Below, one piece after another: positions 46,625 to 56,253 of a stretch of 64,000 nt of DNA (positions within the stretch are counted from its first letter, which is position 1; the number at the start of each line of letters is the position of its first letter). The notes under the pieces were generated by a model. It saw only the letters and a list, made by a program, of their open reading frames with translations, did no database searches and was not told where the DNA came from. A program made the translations under genes and the position numbers. Origin of the DNA: Mycobacterium sp. SVM_VP21 (lineage in GTDB: Bacteria; Actinomycetota; Actinomycetes; Mycobacteriales; Mycobacteriaceae); contig CP101406.1 in assembly GCA_024758765.1 (NCBI GenBank), forward strand, positions 1 to 64,000, in the 5' to 3' direction.

Positions 46625-47728
46625 TCAGCCGCGGCTGAGGTGCGCGCGCAGCGCCGAGATCAACTCACTGGTCGCGGTCGCGCTGCCACCCCCCAGCGGA
46701 AACAGGTTGATGAAAGCGTGCGTCAACGACGGCATCTGCCGCAGGTCCACCACAACCCCGGCCTCGCGCAGTGCCGCCGCGAACGCTTCGCCTTCGTCCT
46801 GCAGCGGGTCGAATCCGGCGACGGCCACCAGCGCCGGCGGCAAGCCGGACAGGTCGCCGGCCAGCAACGGCGATACCAGCGGGTCGGTCGGGTCGAGCTG
46901 TGAGCGGCCCAGATACTGGTCGGTGAACCAGTCGATGTCGTGCTTGGTCAGCAGAAAACCGTCGCCGTAGAGGGTGCGCGAACGGGTCCGCGCGGTGCAG
47001 TCGGTGACCGGGTAGATCAGCCACTGCAGAACGGGTGCCGGTCCCCCGTCATCACGCGCCCGCAGCGCGACCGCGGCGGCCAGGTTGCCGCCGGCGCTGT
47101 CGCCACCGACCGCGACCCGCCCGGCAATCCCACCCAGCTCCGCGGCGTGGTCATGAGCCCAGCGGAATGCCGCGAGGGCATCGTCGAGCGCGGCCGGTGC
47201 GGGATGCTCGGGCGCCAGGCGGTAGTCGACCGACAGCACCGCGATGTCGCCGTCTCGGCAGGTCAGCCGGCAGATCGCGTCGTGGCTGTCCAGGTCGCCG
47301 ATCACGAATCCGCCACCGTGGTAGAAGACCAGCAACGGCTTGGCGCCATCACCGGTCGGGCGGTAGTGCCGAGCGGCGATGTCCCCGGCCGGCCCGGGCA
47401 ACACGATGTCGCGAACGTCGACGTGGATATCACCGCCACCTAGCCCGGCGGTCGTCTCGCGCAACTGGGCGCGAGAGGCGACCGCGTCGTCGCCGACGAC
47501 TAGGCCGTTGACGCCCATCGCGCGCTGCGCGGCCAGCGTCAGCCGCAGGGTGGGGTCCAAGGTCTTGCCATCGATGGTCACCGCGCGCCCGCCGGTCATG
47601 ATCCGCTGGACCCCGATCGGCAGCATCGGCGTCACCTTCATACCGACCGTCATCAGGGTGCTCTGCAGCTGATCGGTCCATCGCGCGCCCCGGCCGGAAC
47701 CGGAGCCGCCTGGCAGACTTCGTGTCAT
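46625..47728 (-). CDS. lipN: HSL-family esterase/lipase LipN
   Basis: 367 residues from ATG 47728 (MTRSLPGG, as in Rv2970c). Hormone-sensitive-lipase fold with oxyanion motif HGGG (137-140) and nucleophile GDSAGG with Ser211; the catalytic Asp lies in VAGFDPLQDEG and the His in SLTHAFINLF. It hydrolyses short-chain acyl esters. The start codon overlaps the start of the divergent aldo-keto reductase (CATG at 47726-47729), leaving no intergenic promoter space. Confidence 0.93.
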   Translation of the reverse strand: MTRSLPGGSGSGRGARWTDQLQSTLMTVGMKVTPMLPIGVQRIMTGGRAVTIDGKTLDPTLRLTLAAQRAMGVNGLVVGDDAVASRAQLRETTAGLGGGDIHVDVRDIVLPGPAGDIAARHYRPTGDGAKPLLVFYHGGGFVIGDLDSHDAICRLTCRDGDIAVLSVDYRLAPEHPAPAALDDALAAFRWAHDHAAELGGIAGRVAVGGDSAGGNLAAAVALRARDDGGPAPVLQWLIYPVTDCTARTRSRTLYGDGFLLTKHDIDWFTDQYLGRSQLDPTDPLVSPLLAGDLSGLPPALVAVAGFDPLQDEGEAFAAALREAGVVVDLRQMPSLTHAFINLFPLGGGSATATSELISALRAHLSRG

Positions 47729-48572
47729 GGCTGCTGAAGATAAGTTGCGTTCAGTCACGCTCAACGACGGTAATTCCATCCCCAGCGTCGGCTTCGGGGT
47801 TTACAAGATTTCGCCCGCCGAGACCGAGCAGGCGGTGCGCACCGCATTCGCAGCCGGATACCGCCATGTCGACACCGCAGCCTTGTACGGCAACGAGCGA
47901 GAGGTCGGCCGGGCCGTCGCGGCATCCGGGCTGCCGCGCGACGAGGTGTATGTGGTCACCAAGGTGTGGAACTCCGACCAGGGTTACGACTCCACGCTGA
48001 GAGCATTTGATACGAGCATGGACCGCCTCGGCCTGGATTTTCTGGACCTGTACCTGATCCACTGGCCGCTGCCGGCGGCCGGCAAGTTCGTCGAGACCTT
48101 CCGGGCGCTGGCCCACCTGCGGGATCAGGGCCGGATCCGCTCGATCGGGGTGAGCAACTTCGCACCGGAGCACCTCGAGATGCTCATCGACGGAACGGGG
48201 ATCGTTCCCGTTGTCAACCAGGTGGAGTTGCACCCGCGCTTCAGCCAGCCCGAACTGCGTGAGGTGCACGCTCGCCTCGGGATTGCCACCGAAGCCTGGG
48301 CGCCGCTGGGGCGGGGTTCGCTGCTGGCTCATCCGGCGGTCACCGAGGTGGCACGGCGTTGCGATAAGACACCGGCGCAGGTGCTGATCCGGTGGCATAT
48401 TCAGCTGGGTAATATTGTGATCCCGAAATCGGTGCACCCCGAGCGCATCGTCGGCAACTTCGATGTCTTCGACTTCGAACTCGGCACCGCCGAGATGGCC
48501 GCGATATCCTCGCTCGACGACGGCGCCCGATTGGGACCCGATCCGCGAACATTCGATGACACAGGTAGGTGA
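47727..48572 (+). CDS. Aldo-keto reductase (paralogue 1)
   Basis: 281-residue TIM-barrel NADPH reductase. Catalytic tetrad Asp49, Tyr54, Lys79, His112 ([24 protein letters not shown]); the NADPH-binding end [12 protein letters not shown] is intact. It is similar to the next gene, 1 bp downstream, so the two arose by tandem duplication. The true counterpart of Rv2971 is the second copy, which ends REDPLTY; this one ends GPDPRTF. Substrate unknown; carbonyl detoxification is the usual role. Confidence 0.93.
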   Translation: MAAEDKLRSVTLNDGNSIPSVGFGVYKISPAETEQAVRTAFAAGYRHVDTAALYGNEREVGRAVAASGLPRDEVYVVTKVWNSDQGYDSTLRAFDTSMDRLGLDFLDLYLIHWPLPAAGKFVETFRALAHLRDQGRIRSIGVSNFAPEHLEMLIDGTGIVPVVNQVELHPRFSQPELREVHARLGIATEAWAPLGRGSLLAHPAVTEVARRCDKTPAQVLIRWHIQLGNIVIPKSVHPERIVGNFDVFDFELGTAEMAAISSLDDGARLGPDPRTFDDTGR

Positions 48573-48573
48573 A

Positions 48574-49413
48574 ATGACGTCGGGCACTGCGATTCCCTCG
48601 GTCACCCTCAACGACTCCCGCACGATGCCGACTCTGGGCATCGGGGTGGCCGAGTTGTCCGAAGCCGAGACCGAGCGCGCGGTCTCGACGGCGCTCGAGC
48701 TGGGCTGTCGCTTGATTGACACCGCCAAGGTGTACGGCAACGAGGCCGCGGTGGGCCGGGCTATCGCCGCGTCGGGGATCCCGCGCGAAGAGGTGTTCGT
48801 CACCACCAAACTGGCCAACGCCGACCAGGGACTGACCGCCGCCATCGAAGCCTGCAAGGCCAGCCTGGAGCGGCTCGGAATGGACTACGTGGACTTGTAC
48901 CTGGTGCACTGGCCGGCTCCATCGCTGGGCATGTACGTCGACAGCTACGGCGGACTCATCCAGACCCGGGAGCTGGGCCTGGCCCGGTCCATCGGGGTGT
49001 GCAACTTCACCGCGAATCACCTCGACGACGTGATCGACCTGGCATTCGAGACCCCATCGGTCAACCAGATCGAGCTGCACCCGCTGCTCAACCAGGCTGA
49101 GCTGCGTGCCGCCAACGCCGAGCGCGGCATCATCACCCAGGCTTACAGTCCGCTGGCGGTGGGCCGGTTGCTTGACCACCCGACCGTGACGGCTATCGCC
49201 GGCGAGTACGGCAAGACCCCGGCGCAGGTGCTGATCCGGTGGAGCCTGCAGTTGGGCAACGTGGTGATCCCCCGGTCGGCCCAACCCGAGCGCATCGCGG
49301 CCAACCTCGACGTGTTCGGCTTCGAGCTGGCCGACGAGCACATGGAGAGCCTGGGCGCACTCAATGACGGCACCCGGGTGCGGGAAGACCCGCTCACCTA
49401 CACCGGTATCTGA
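48574..49413 (+). CDS. Aldo-keto reductase (paralogue 2, Rv2971 homologue)
   Basis: 279 residues from ATG 48574; an upstream Met at 48556 lies inside the first copy. Tetrad Asp49, Tyr54, Lys79, His112 ([24 protein letters not shown]). Ends [11 protein letters not shown], like Rv2971, a putative oxidoreductase. A GGTAGG sequence just upstream overlaps the stop of paralogue 1, so translation is probably coupled. Confidence 0.94.
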   Translation: MTSGTAIPSVTLNDSRTMPTLGIGVAELSEAETERAVSTALELGCRLIDTAKVYGNEAAVGRAIAASGIPREEVFVTTKLANADQGLTAAIEACKASLERLGMDYVDLYLVHWPAPSLGMYVDSYGGLIQTRELGLARSIGVCNFTANHLDDVIDLAFETPSVNQIELHPLLNQAELRAANAERGIITQAYSPLAVGRLLDHPTVTAIAGEYGKTPAQVLIRWSLQLGNVVIPRSAQPERIAANLDVFGFELADEHMESLGALNDGTRVREDPLTYTGI

Positions 49414-49422
49414 TCCCTCATT

Positions 49423-49485
49423 CCGCGAGCCGGAATCTCGCGACGGCGCATCGGCGTGTCCCGTCGTCAGATTCCCACTCGGCGG
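49423..49485. terminator. Imperfect stem-loop between convergent genes
   Basis: The arms CCGCGAGCCGGAATCTCGCG (from 49423) and the right arm around 49461-49485, containing AGATTCCCACTCGGCGG, pair imperfectly around GGAATCT/AGATTCC. It lies in the 88 bp between the aldo-keto reductase stop and the HNH-like gene stop and may terminate both. Confidence 0.45.
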
Positions 49486-49501
49486 CTCGGCAGCGCAGTC
49501 C

Positions 49502-50218
49502 CTATCCGGTCGGGCAGGTGGCCGCTGCCTCACGCAGTGCGTCGGCTGACGGCTGGTCGAGGCGCAGCGCGTAGCCCCGCAGGACCGCAATGTAGGCGAT
49601 GGCGTATTGGCACGCGAACGATTTATTCGGCGGCATCCACTGCCCGGGGCCCGCGTCGCCCTTGTCCTGGTTGCCCTGCCCGGCCACTGCCAGCAGGTTG
49701 GCGGGGTCGTTGGCGAAGCGCAGTCGCTGCCGATACGGCCAGGCCGACGCTCCCATGTCCCAGGCGTAAGCCAACGGCACGATGTGGTCGATCTGCACCG
49801 CTTCGCCGATCTTCGCGCCGCGGGTGAAGGCGACGACGGCGTTGGTGTAGGGGTCGTGCAGGGTTCCGGTGGCTACCGCGTCCGGGCAGCGCTTGGTCGA
49901 CACGTGCGTGATGTCCACCAGATCACGGTTGAGGATGTCGTCGCGGGTGTCGCAGCCGTTGTGTCCGCCCGGCGCGTCGTTGTCGTCATCCCAGGCGTCC
50001 CCGAACCGCGAGCGGACGTAGTCGTAGCGGTGGGTACGAGCCGGAACCACGGTGATGCCGGCCAGCACATCGGCGCCGGCCGCCACCGTGGGCATGCCGG
50101 CCTGCGCCGCCAGGGCACGACTGCGATGGCCCACGGCCGATACCGTCTGGTAGGCCACGACTACGGCCAGCACCGCGGCCACGGCCAACCACACCAGGGT
50201 CTTGCGGCTCGGGTTCAT
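49502..50218 (-). CDS. Exported HNH-like nuclease (DUF1524; Rv2972c homologue)
   Basis: 238 residues. An N-terminal transmembrane or signal segment (LVWLAVAAVLAVVVAYQTV) is followed by an HNH/GmrSD C-terminal-type domain: GDAWDDDNDAPGGHNGCDTR, VQIDHIVPLAYAWDMGA (metal His), ANDPANLLAV, and NQDKGDAGPGQWMPPNKSF. Related secreted nucleases act on DNA outside the cell; here activity is inferred. The start overlaps the recG stop by 4 bp (ATGA). Confidence 0.9.
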   Translation of the reverse strand: MNPSRKTLVWLAVAAVLAVVVAYQTVSAVGHRSRALAAQAGMPTVAAGADVLAGITVVPARTHRYDYVRSRFGDAWDDDNDAPGGHNGCDTRDDILNRDLVDITHVSTKRCPDAVATGTLHDPYTNAVVAFTRGAKIGEAVQIDHIVPLAYAWDMGASAWPYRQRLRFANDPANLLAVAGQGNQDKGDAGPGQWMPPNKSFACQYAIAYIAVLRGYALRLDQPSADALREAAATCPTG

Positions 50219-52443
50219 GCTTTGTCCAGGTAGTCGATGTCGGTGAAATACGCGGCGAGCGTAGCCAATCCGGGATCATCGGGGTTGGCTGCCCAGGCCT
50301 GCATGCAGTACGCGCGGGCCGCCTCGATCACTTCACCGTGGTCGGCCAGCGACAGCAGCTTGAGGCCGCCTCGCCAGCCGGACTGGTTGCGGCCCAATAC
50401 ATCTCCTTCGCCACGCTCGGCCAGATCCAGATCCGCCAAGGCGAAGCCGTCCAAGGTGGCTGCGACGGCCTTCAGGCGCTGACCCGCTTTGGATCCAGGC
50501 CCGCTGGAGGTCACCAGCAGACAGAGGCTGGCGTGCTCGCCGCGGCCGATCCGACCGCGAAGCTGGTGCAGCTGGCTGATACCGAACCAGTCGGCGTCGG
50601 CGATCAGCATGACGGTGGCGTTGGGTACGTCGACACCGACCTCGATGACCGTGGTGCAGACCAGCACGTCGACCGCACCGCTGCGGAACGCCGTCATCAC
50701 CGCGTCCTTCTCGTCCCCGGTCAACCGCCCGTGCATCAAGCCCAGCCGCAATCCCGACAACGGCCCGGCTCGCAGCTGATCGAACAACCCCACCGCGGTG
50801 GCCGAGGTTCGGCCGCCCTCATCGGCTGAACCGGGTTTGCTCGGCTCGTCGGTCTCGTCGATGCGGGGTGCCACCACGTAGGCCTGCCGTCCGGCCGTCA
50901 CCTCCTCGCGGATCCGCGCCCACGCCCGATCCAGCCAGGTCGGCTTCTCCTTGACGAAGATCACCGAGCTCGCGATGGGCTGGCGTCCGCGGGGCAGCTC
51001 ACGCAACGTGGAGGTCTCCAGATCGCCGTAAACGGTGAGCGCCACCGTGCGCGGAATCGGAGTGGCGGTCATCACCAGCAGGTGCGGAGTGATGCCGTCA
51101 GGAGCTTTGGCGCGCAACCGATCTCGCTGCTCCACGCCAAATCGATGTTGTTCGTCGACGACCACCATGCCCAGGTTGTCGAATTCGACCGCGTCGACCA
51201 GCAGGGCGTGAGTGCCCACGACGATGCCGGCCCGGCCGCCGGCGATCTCGGCGCGAGCCTGCTTCTTGGCGGCCGCGGACATCGAGCCGGTGAGCAGCGC
51301 CACCGCGGTGGCATTGTCGGCCCCGCCCAGCTGACCGCCGAGCGCCAGCGGCCCGAGCATGTCACGTATCGATCGGGCGTGTTGGGCAGCAAGGACTTCG
51401 GTGGGCGCCAACAGGGCGCACTGATAGCCGGCATCAACCAGCTGCAGCATCGCCAGCAGCGCGACGATCGTCTTGCCCGAGCCGACCTCACCCTGCAGCA
51501 GCCGATTCATCGGGCGACTGGCGGCCAGTTCGCCTTCGAGCACGCCAAGGACCTCGCGCTGCCCGGCGGTCAGCTCGAACGGCAGCCGCCGCAACAGCTC
51601 TGCGACCATCCCGTTGTCGCGGCGCGGTGCCGGTAACCCGGATTCGGACAGTTCACCGTTTCGACGCATCGCCAACGCCCACTGCAGACCGAACGCTTCG
51701 TCGACGGCCAACCGAGCCCGGGCGCGATCCCGTTCGGCGGCGTTCTCCGACAGGTGGATTGCGCGCAGCGCTTCGTCTTCGCCGAGCAGACCCCGTTCGG
51801 CGCGCACCGCAGCCGGCAGCGGGTCCGGAACCGGATCGAGGACGTCGAGCACCTGCCGCACACAGGCGAAAATGTCCCAGCTCTGCAGTTTCGCGGTCGC
51901 CGGGTAGATCGGGTAGCAGCTGCGCTCGAAGTCCGACTGGTTGACCTGGCCGCTGACCTTCTGCGAGGCATCGGCGATGTTGCGCAGCGAACTGCTGCCG
52001 AAGTTGCGATCGTGGGCTGCACCATCGGCTTCCTTGAGTACCAGGAAGTCCGGATGGGTGAGCTGGATCGCACCCCGATACAGCTTGACCTCCCCGGACA
52101 GCATCACCCGCGTGCCGGGGGTCAACCGCCAGCGCAGGCCTTTGGGGTTGAAGAACGTCGCACTGACCTTGTTGCGGCCGCTACCGACGGTGACAGCGAG
52201 GTATTTGCCGTTGCGCCGCTGCATGTCTTTGAGCACCGCCGAGCCAATGGTGTCGACGATGGTGATGTGGTCGCCTTCGGCGGGGCGGCTGTCCGCCGCA
52301 CCGCGCACCCCGGTGCCTTCGACATAGCTGCGCGGGTAGTGCCGCAACAGGTCTCCGACGGTGCGGATGCCAAAGCATTCGTCGAGTTTGTCGGCGGCAT
52401 CAGAGCCGACGATGAAATCCAGCCGGTCGGCCAAGGTCACCAT
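50215..52443 (-). CDS. recG: ATP-dependent DNA helicase RecG
   Basis: 742 residues. Branch-migration helicase that remodels stalled forks and Holliday junctions. OB-fold wedge in the N-terminal third (GDHITIVDTIGSAV), Walker A GEVGSGKTIVALL, DEQH box VVVDEQHRFG, motif III MTATPIPRT, and C-terminal motifs IEVGVDVPNATVM and QLHQLRGRIGRG. It starts 2 bp after the upstream FakA-like gene. Confidence 0.97.
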   Translation of the reverse strand: MVTLADRLDFIVGSDAADKLDECFGIRTVGDLLRHYPRSYVEGTGVRGAADSRPAEGDHITIVDTIGSAVLKDMQRRNGKYLAVTVGSGRNKVSATFFNPKGLRWRLTPGTRVMLSGEVKLYRGAIQLTHPDFLVLKEADGAAHDRNFGSSSLRNIADASQKVSGQVNQSDFERSCYPIYPATAKLQSWDIFACVRQVLDVLDPVPDPLPAAVRAERGLLGEDEALRAIHLSENAAERDRARARLAVDEAFGLQWALAMRRNGELSESGLPAPRRDNGMVAELLRRLPFELTAGQREVLGVLEGELAASRPMNRLLQGEVGSGKTIVALLAMLQLVDAGYQCALLAPTEVLAAQHARSIRDMLGPLALGGQLGGADNATAVALLTGSMSAAAKKQARAEIAGGRAGIVVGTHALLVDAVEFDNLGMVVVDEQHRFGVEQRDRLRAKAPDGITPHLLVMTATPIPRTVALTVYGDLETSTLRELPRGRQPIASSVIFVKEKPTWLDRAWARIREEVTAGRQAYVVAPRIDETDEPSKPGSADEGGRTSATAVGLFDQLRAGPLSGLRLGLMHGRLTGDEKDAVMTAFRSGAVDVLVCTTVIEVGVDVPNATVMLIADADWFGISQLHQLRGRIGRGEHASLCLLVTSSGPGSKAGQRLKAVAATLDGFALADLDLAERGEGDVLGRNQSGWRGGLKLLSLADHGEVIEAARAYCMQAWAANPDDPGLATLAAYFTDIDYLDKA

Positions 52444-52445
52444 CG

Positions 52446-54095
52446 CTACTCGACCCCGATCAGCAGCGCGTCCCCCCGATGCCCGGTGAAGTAGGTCGCC
52501 AGTTCGGTTCCCGGGTGCTGGTCGTGCACGTGCCGCGTCAAGACGTCCATCACATCTTCTTCTAACCCATCGATGCCCGCACCGAACAACACCGTCACCA
52601 ACTCACCGCCGGCCGCCAGCAGCAGGTCGATCAGGCCAATCGCCGCGGCGCCGACATTGCGGGCCACGATCAGCACCTCGTCACCGGCGATGCCCAGGCC
52701 GTCACCGGGCCGGCAGGAACCGGCCCAGGTCAGCGCCTGTTCGGTGGCGACCCGCACCGATCCGAGCCGGGTGCTGCCGGCGGCCCGGGCCATGGTGTAG
52801 CCGTCATCGACCACCGGACGGCCAGGATCGTGGACCGCCAACGCCGACAGCCCCTGCACCATCGAGCCGGTCGGCACCGGCACCACCTCGATACCCCAGC
52901 CGATGGCCGCGGTACAGCCCGCCACCAGTTCCTCGGCGGCGACATAGCCGTTGGGCAGCAGCATCACCTGCGCAGCGCCGGTGTCCACCACCGCCCGTAG
53001 CAACTGCTGGGCGGTGACCATCATGACCGGCTCGGCACTGTGCGGATCGGGCCGCAGTACGCAGGCGCCTTCGGAGTCGAACAGCGCCTCGGCGCCGTCG
53101 CCGTCGACCACGGCCAGCACCGCACGCTCCCGGGCCCAGCTGCCCGGGGACGGGCCGGCGGCCCCGGCGAGGGCCGAGATCTGGATACGCCGCGGCCGGC
53201 CGAACGCCAGGCCCGCCTCGACGGCGGCGCCGGCGTCATCGGTGTGCACGTGCACCGAATATCCGCCGACCACCCCCGAGGTGGCGATGGCCACCGATTC
53301 TCCGAGCTGATTCAGCCGCTCGCGCAGGGCTTCGATGTCGTCGGGACCGCACTCGCCAAGGAGGTACATGACCTCGAACTGCGGCGCGGGAGCCTCGGTG
53401 CCGGCCTCCGGCGGCCGCGGGGACGGCGCGGGCTGGTACGCCGCGCGCACGGGAGCCTGCCCGGTGATCGTGGAGCGCAGTGCGTCGAGCAGCACCAGCA
53501 GGCCGCGGCCGCCCGCATCGACCACCCCGGCCTCGGCGAGCACGTCGAGCTGCGCAGTGGTCGCCTCCAGGGCCGTGGCGGCCGCGTCGGTGCCGGCTAC
53601 CAGCGCCGGGCCCAACGCGGCTCCGCCGGCCGCGCACCGTTCGACGGCCGCGGCGGCAGCCTGCAACACCGACACGATGGTGCCCGGAACCTCGCGGCCG
53701 CCCATCGAGGTGACCACCAGCTCCACCCCGTGCCGCAGACCGGCGCCGAGCAGGGCGGAGTCGATGACGCTGACGCCAGTGTCGGCTGCGGTCACATCGG
53801 CCAGGCCGCGCAGGATCTGCGACAGGATCACCCCGGAGTTGCCGCGCGCACCGTGCAGCGCCCCGGATGACAGGGCGGCCGCGACCCGGCCCACCTCGCC
53901 CGAGGCGGCCTCGGTGTTGGCCTCGGCCAGGGCCGAACGCATAGTGAACAGCATGTTTGTTCCGGTGTCGGAGTCGGCGACCGGGAAGACGTTGAGCTGG
54001 TTGATCTCGTCGGTGTGGGTGATCAGGTCACCGACGGCGGTGTGCGCCCAGTCCCGCAAGGTCGCCGCATCCAGCCGACGATCGGGGTTGCCCAC
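52446..54095 (-). CDS. FakA-like DAK-domain protein (fatty acid kinase family)
   Basis: 549 residues from GTG 54095, with GGAAGG 9 nt upstream (GTG 54101 is an alternative). The N-terminal DhaL/DAK2 domain has VFPVADSDTGTNM and GALHGARGNSGVI, the Mg-ATP site residues; the C-terminal Fak/DegV-like half ends TYFTGHRGDALLIGVE. FakA phosphorylates fatty acids bound by a FakB. As I recall, the M. tuberculosis counterpart is annotated as two genes, Rv2974c and Rv2975c; here it is a single open frame. It is divergent from rpmB. Confidence 0.9.
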   Translation of the reverse strand: MGNPDRRLDAATLRDWAHTAVGDLITHTDEINQLNVFPVADSDTGTNMLFTMRSALAEANTEAASGEVGRVAAALSSGALHGARGNSGVILSQILRGLADVTAADTGVSVIDSALLGAGLRHGVELVVTSMGGREVPGTIVSVLQAAAAAVERCAAGGAALGPALVAGTDAAATALEATTAQLDVLAEAGVVDAGGRGLLVLLDALRSTITGQAPVRAAYQPAPSPRPPEAGTEAPAPQFEVMYLLGECGPDDIEALRERLNQLGESVAIATSGVVGGYSVHVHTDDAGAAVEAGLAFGRPRRIQISALAGAAGPSPGSWARERAVLAVVDGDGAEALFDSEGACVLRPDPHSAEPVMMVTAQQLLRAVVDTGAAQVMLLPNGYVAAEELVAGCTAAIGWGIEVVPVPTGSMVQGLSALAVHDPGRPVVDDGYTMARAAGSTRLGSVRVATEQALTWAGSCRPGDGLGIAGDEVLIVARNVGAAAIGLIDLLLAAGGELVTVLFGAGIDGLEEDVMDVLTRHVHDQHPGTELATYFTGHRGDALLIGVE

Positions 54096-54287
54096 CTGCA
54101 CCCACCTTCCTGCCGCCACCTCCGGTGGCCGCAAGCCTAATCACTCCGGACGACAGCACAGCTCACGTCCGTCCGGCCGGGAGGGGCGTTTTGGTGGTTG
54201 CCCCGCCGGGCGGGTATCCTGATCAGGTTGTCGGGCCACCCGCTGAGGTCGTTGGCCCTCAAGCAGACGTTTTGAGGAGTGTCACAT

Positions 54288-54479
54288 ATGGCTGCCGTGT
54301 GCGATATCTGCGGAAAGGGCCCCGGCTTCGGTAAGTCGGTGTCCCACTCGCACCGTCGGACCAGCCGTCGGTGGGACCCGAACATTCAGGTTGTGCACGC
54401 CGCGCGGCCCGGCGGCAACAAGCAGCGCCTGAACGCCTGCACCTCGTGCATCAAGGCCGGCAAGGTCGTCCGCGGCTAA
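54288..54479 (+). CDS. rpmB: 50S ribosomal protein L28 (zinc-binding, C+ form)
   Basis: 63 residues from ATG 54288, with GAGGAG upstream. L28 signature [20 protein letters not shown]. Four cysteines as two CxxC pairs (CDIC near the N-terminus and CTSC near 52-55) make it the zinc-containing form. Mycobacteria also carry C-minus L28 paralogues expressed under zinc limitation elsewhere. It is divergent from the FakA-like gene and convergent with ung. Confidence 0.96.
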   Translation: MAAVCDICGKGPGFGKSVSHSHRRTSRRWDPNIQVVHAARPGGNKQRLNACTSCIKAGKVVRG

Positions 54480-54549
54480 GTCCGCTCTTTGCTCGCCGAG
54501 CGCAGGACATCCGTGCCTCGTCGGCGATGTGCGCGTCCCGCTGAACGGG

Positions 54550-55230
54550 CTACTCCAGCCGCCAGTCGATCGGCTCGGCTCCCATCTGCGCCAGCAGCTC
54601 GTTGGCGCGGCTGAACGGCCGCGATCCGAAGAAGCCGCGCGACGCCGACAGTGGCGACGGGTGCGGTGATTCGATCGCGACGCAGCGGTCGGACAGCATT
54701 GGCTTCAGTGTTCCCGCGTCGCGTCCCCACAGGATCGCCACCATCGGCTGATTGCGGGCCACCAACGCGCGGATCGCACATTCGGTGACGGCCTCCCAGC
54801 CCTTGCCGCGATGTGACGCCGGCGTGCCCGGCCGCACGGTGAGCACCCTGTTGAGCAGCAGTACACCCCGCTGCGCCCACGCGGAAAGATCGCCGTTGGA
54901 CGGCTTGGGATAGCCCAGATCCGCGCTGTACTCGGTGAAGATGTTCTCCAGGCTGCGCGGCAGCGGCCGAACATCCGGCGCGACCGAGAAGCTCAGGCCT
55001 ACCGCGTGGCCGGGCGTCGGGTACGGGTCCTGCCCGACGATCAACACCCTGACGTTGTCGAACGGAAACGTGAAGGCACGCAAGATGTTCTGCCCTTCGG
55101 GCAGATAGCCGTGACCGGACGTCGTCTCCTCACGCAGAAACTGCCCCAGCGCGGCGACGTGATCGGTCACCGGTGCCAGCGCAGTGGCCCAACCGCTTTC
55201 GACAAGTTCAGGAAGTGGACGAGCAGTCAT
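54550..55230 (-). CDS. ung: Uracil-DNA glycosylase
   Basis: 226 residues. Removes uracil from DNA. Water-activating loop [13 protein letters not shown] with catalytic Asp, [10 protein letters not shown] region, and Leu-intercalation loop [16 protein letters not shown] with catalytic His. It is 6 bp after the thiL stop in the same direction. Confidence 0.97.
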   Translation of the reverse strand: MTARPLPELVESGWATALAPVTDHVAALGQFLREETTSGHGYLPEGQNILRAFTFPFDNVRVLIVGQDPYPTPGHAVGLSFSVAPDVRPLPRSLENIFTEYSADLGYPKPSNGDLSAWAQRGVLLLNRVLTVRPGTPASHRGKGWEAVTECAIRALVARNQPMVAILWGRDAGTLKPMLSDRCVAIESPHPSPLSASRGFFGSRPFSRANELLAQMGAEPIDWRLE

Positions 55231-55236
55231 GGTGTC

Positions 55237-56214
55237 TCAACGTAATGGGGCGCCAGAATCAAACGACTGCCAGCCCGCCTCCCCGTCCCACAAGGCCCCG
55301 TCGACCAGCACTCGCGCCGGCCCGGGCAGCACCTGTCCGATCGCCCGCCAACCGGGCGGCACCTCGCCGGGAAACGCGGCGACCAGAGCGTGGTCTTCTC
55401 CCCCGCCCAGAACCCACGACCACGCGTCGGCACCGACCGCAGCGGCCGCGGGCGCCAAGGCCCGATAATCGGCCGCCAGCGCCGCTGTGGACACCTCCAA
55501 TGTCACCTGCGACGCGGCGGCCAGGTGGCCCAGATCGGCGATCAGGCCGTCGGAGACATCGGTCATCGCCTGCGCCCCCGTGTCGGCGGCCGCCACACCC
55601 TGCCCGTACGGCGGCTCCGGGACCAGGTGGCGACGCCTGAGCTCGGCGAATTCTGCGGAGTCCACGCCGTCGCTCCACAGCCGCAGCCCGGCCGCCGAAC
55701 GGCCCAGCTCCCCCGCCACCGCCAGGGTCGCCCCGGGCCGCGCCCCCGATCGCAGCACCGCGGCCCGGCCGGCCAGATCCCCCAGCACCGTCACCGACAC
55801 CACCCAGCGGTCGGCCTGGACCAGATCGCCGCCGACCACACCGGCACCCAGGCGCTCCGCCTCCGCCCACAACCCGTCGGCCAGGGCGGCGGCATCGGCG
55901 GCGAAGGTGTGCGCCGGGGCACCGAAGCCGACGACGAACGCGGTGGGCCGCGCACCCATCGCCTCGATATCGGCGGCGTTCTGCGCGATCGCCTTACGCC
56001 CGGCCTGCTGCGGGGTTGACCAATCCAGCCGGAAATGGCGGCCTTCGACCAGCATGTCGGTGGATACCGCAACTCGGCCGTCGGCGCAGCGCACCACCGC
56101 CGCATCGTCCCCGGGACCCAGCTGGGTGGTGTCGGGCTGACGTCGCCCGGCCACCAGCCGGTCGATCATGGGAAACTCTCCAAGCTGACCCAGCGTGGGC
56201 TCGTTACCGCGCAC
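55237..56214 (-). CDS. thiL: Thiamine-monophosphate kinase
   Basis: 325 residues. Makes thiamine pyrophosphate from thiamine monophosphate. N-terminus LGQLGEFPMIDRL, ATP-Mg motif QLGPGDDAAVV, strand STDMLVEGRHF, AQNAADIEAMGA and C-terminal DVSDGLIADL, all typical of ThiL in the PurM-like superfamily. It is upstream of ung and divergent from the DUF3515 gene. Confidence 0.97.
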   Translation of the reverse strand: MRGNEPTLGQLGEFPMIDRLVAGRRQPDTTQLGPGDDAAVVRCADGRVAVSTDMLVEGRHFRLDWSTPQQAGRKAIAQNAADIEAMGARPTAFVVGFGAPAHTFAADAAALADGLWAEAERLGAGVVGGDLVQADRWVVSVTVLGDLAGRAAVLRSGARPGATLAVAGELGRSAAGLRLWSDGVDSAEFAELRRRHLVPEPPYGQGVAAADTGAQAMTDVSDGLIADLGHLAAASQVTLEVSTAALAADYRALAPAAAAVGADAWSWVLGGGEDHALVAAFPGEVPPGWRAIGQVLPGPARVLVDGALWDGEAGWQSFDSGAPLR

Positions 56215-56253
56215 AGCCTGGAGTGTAGGTGTGATCAGAACGGTAGGCGGGGC

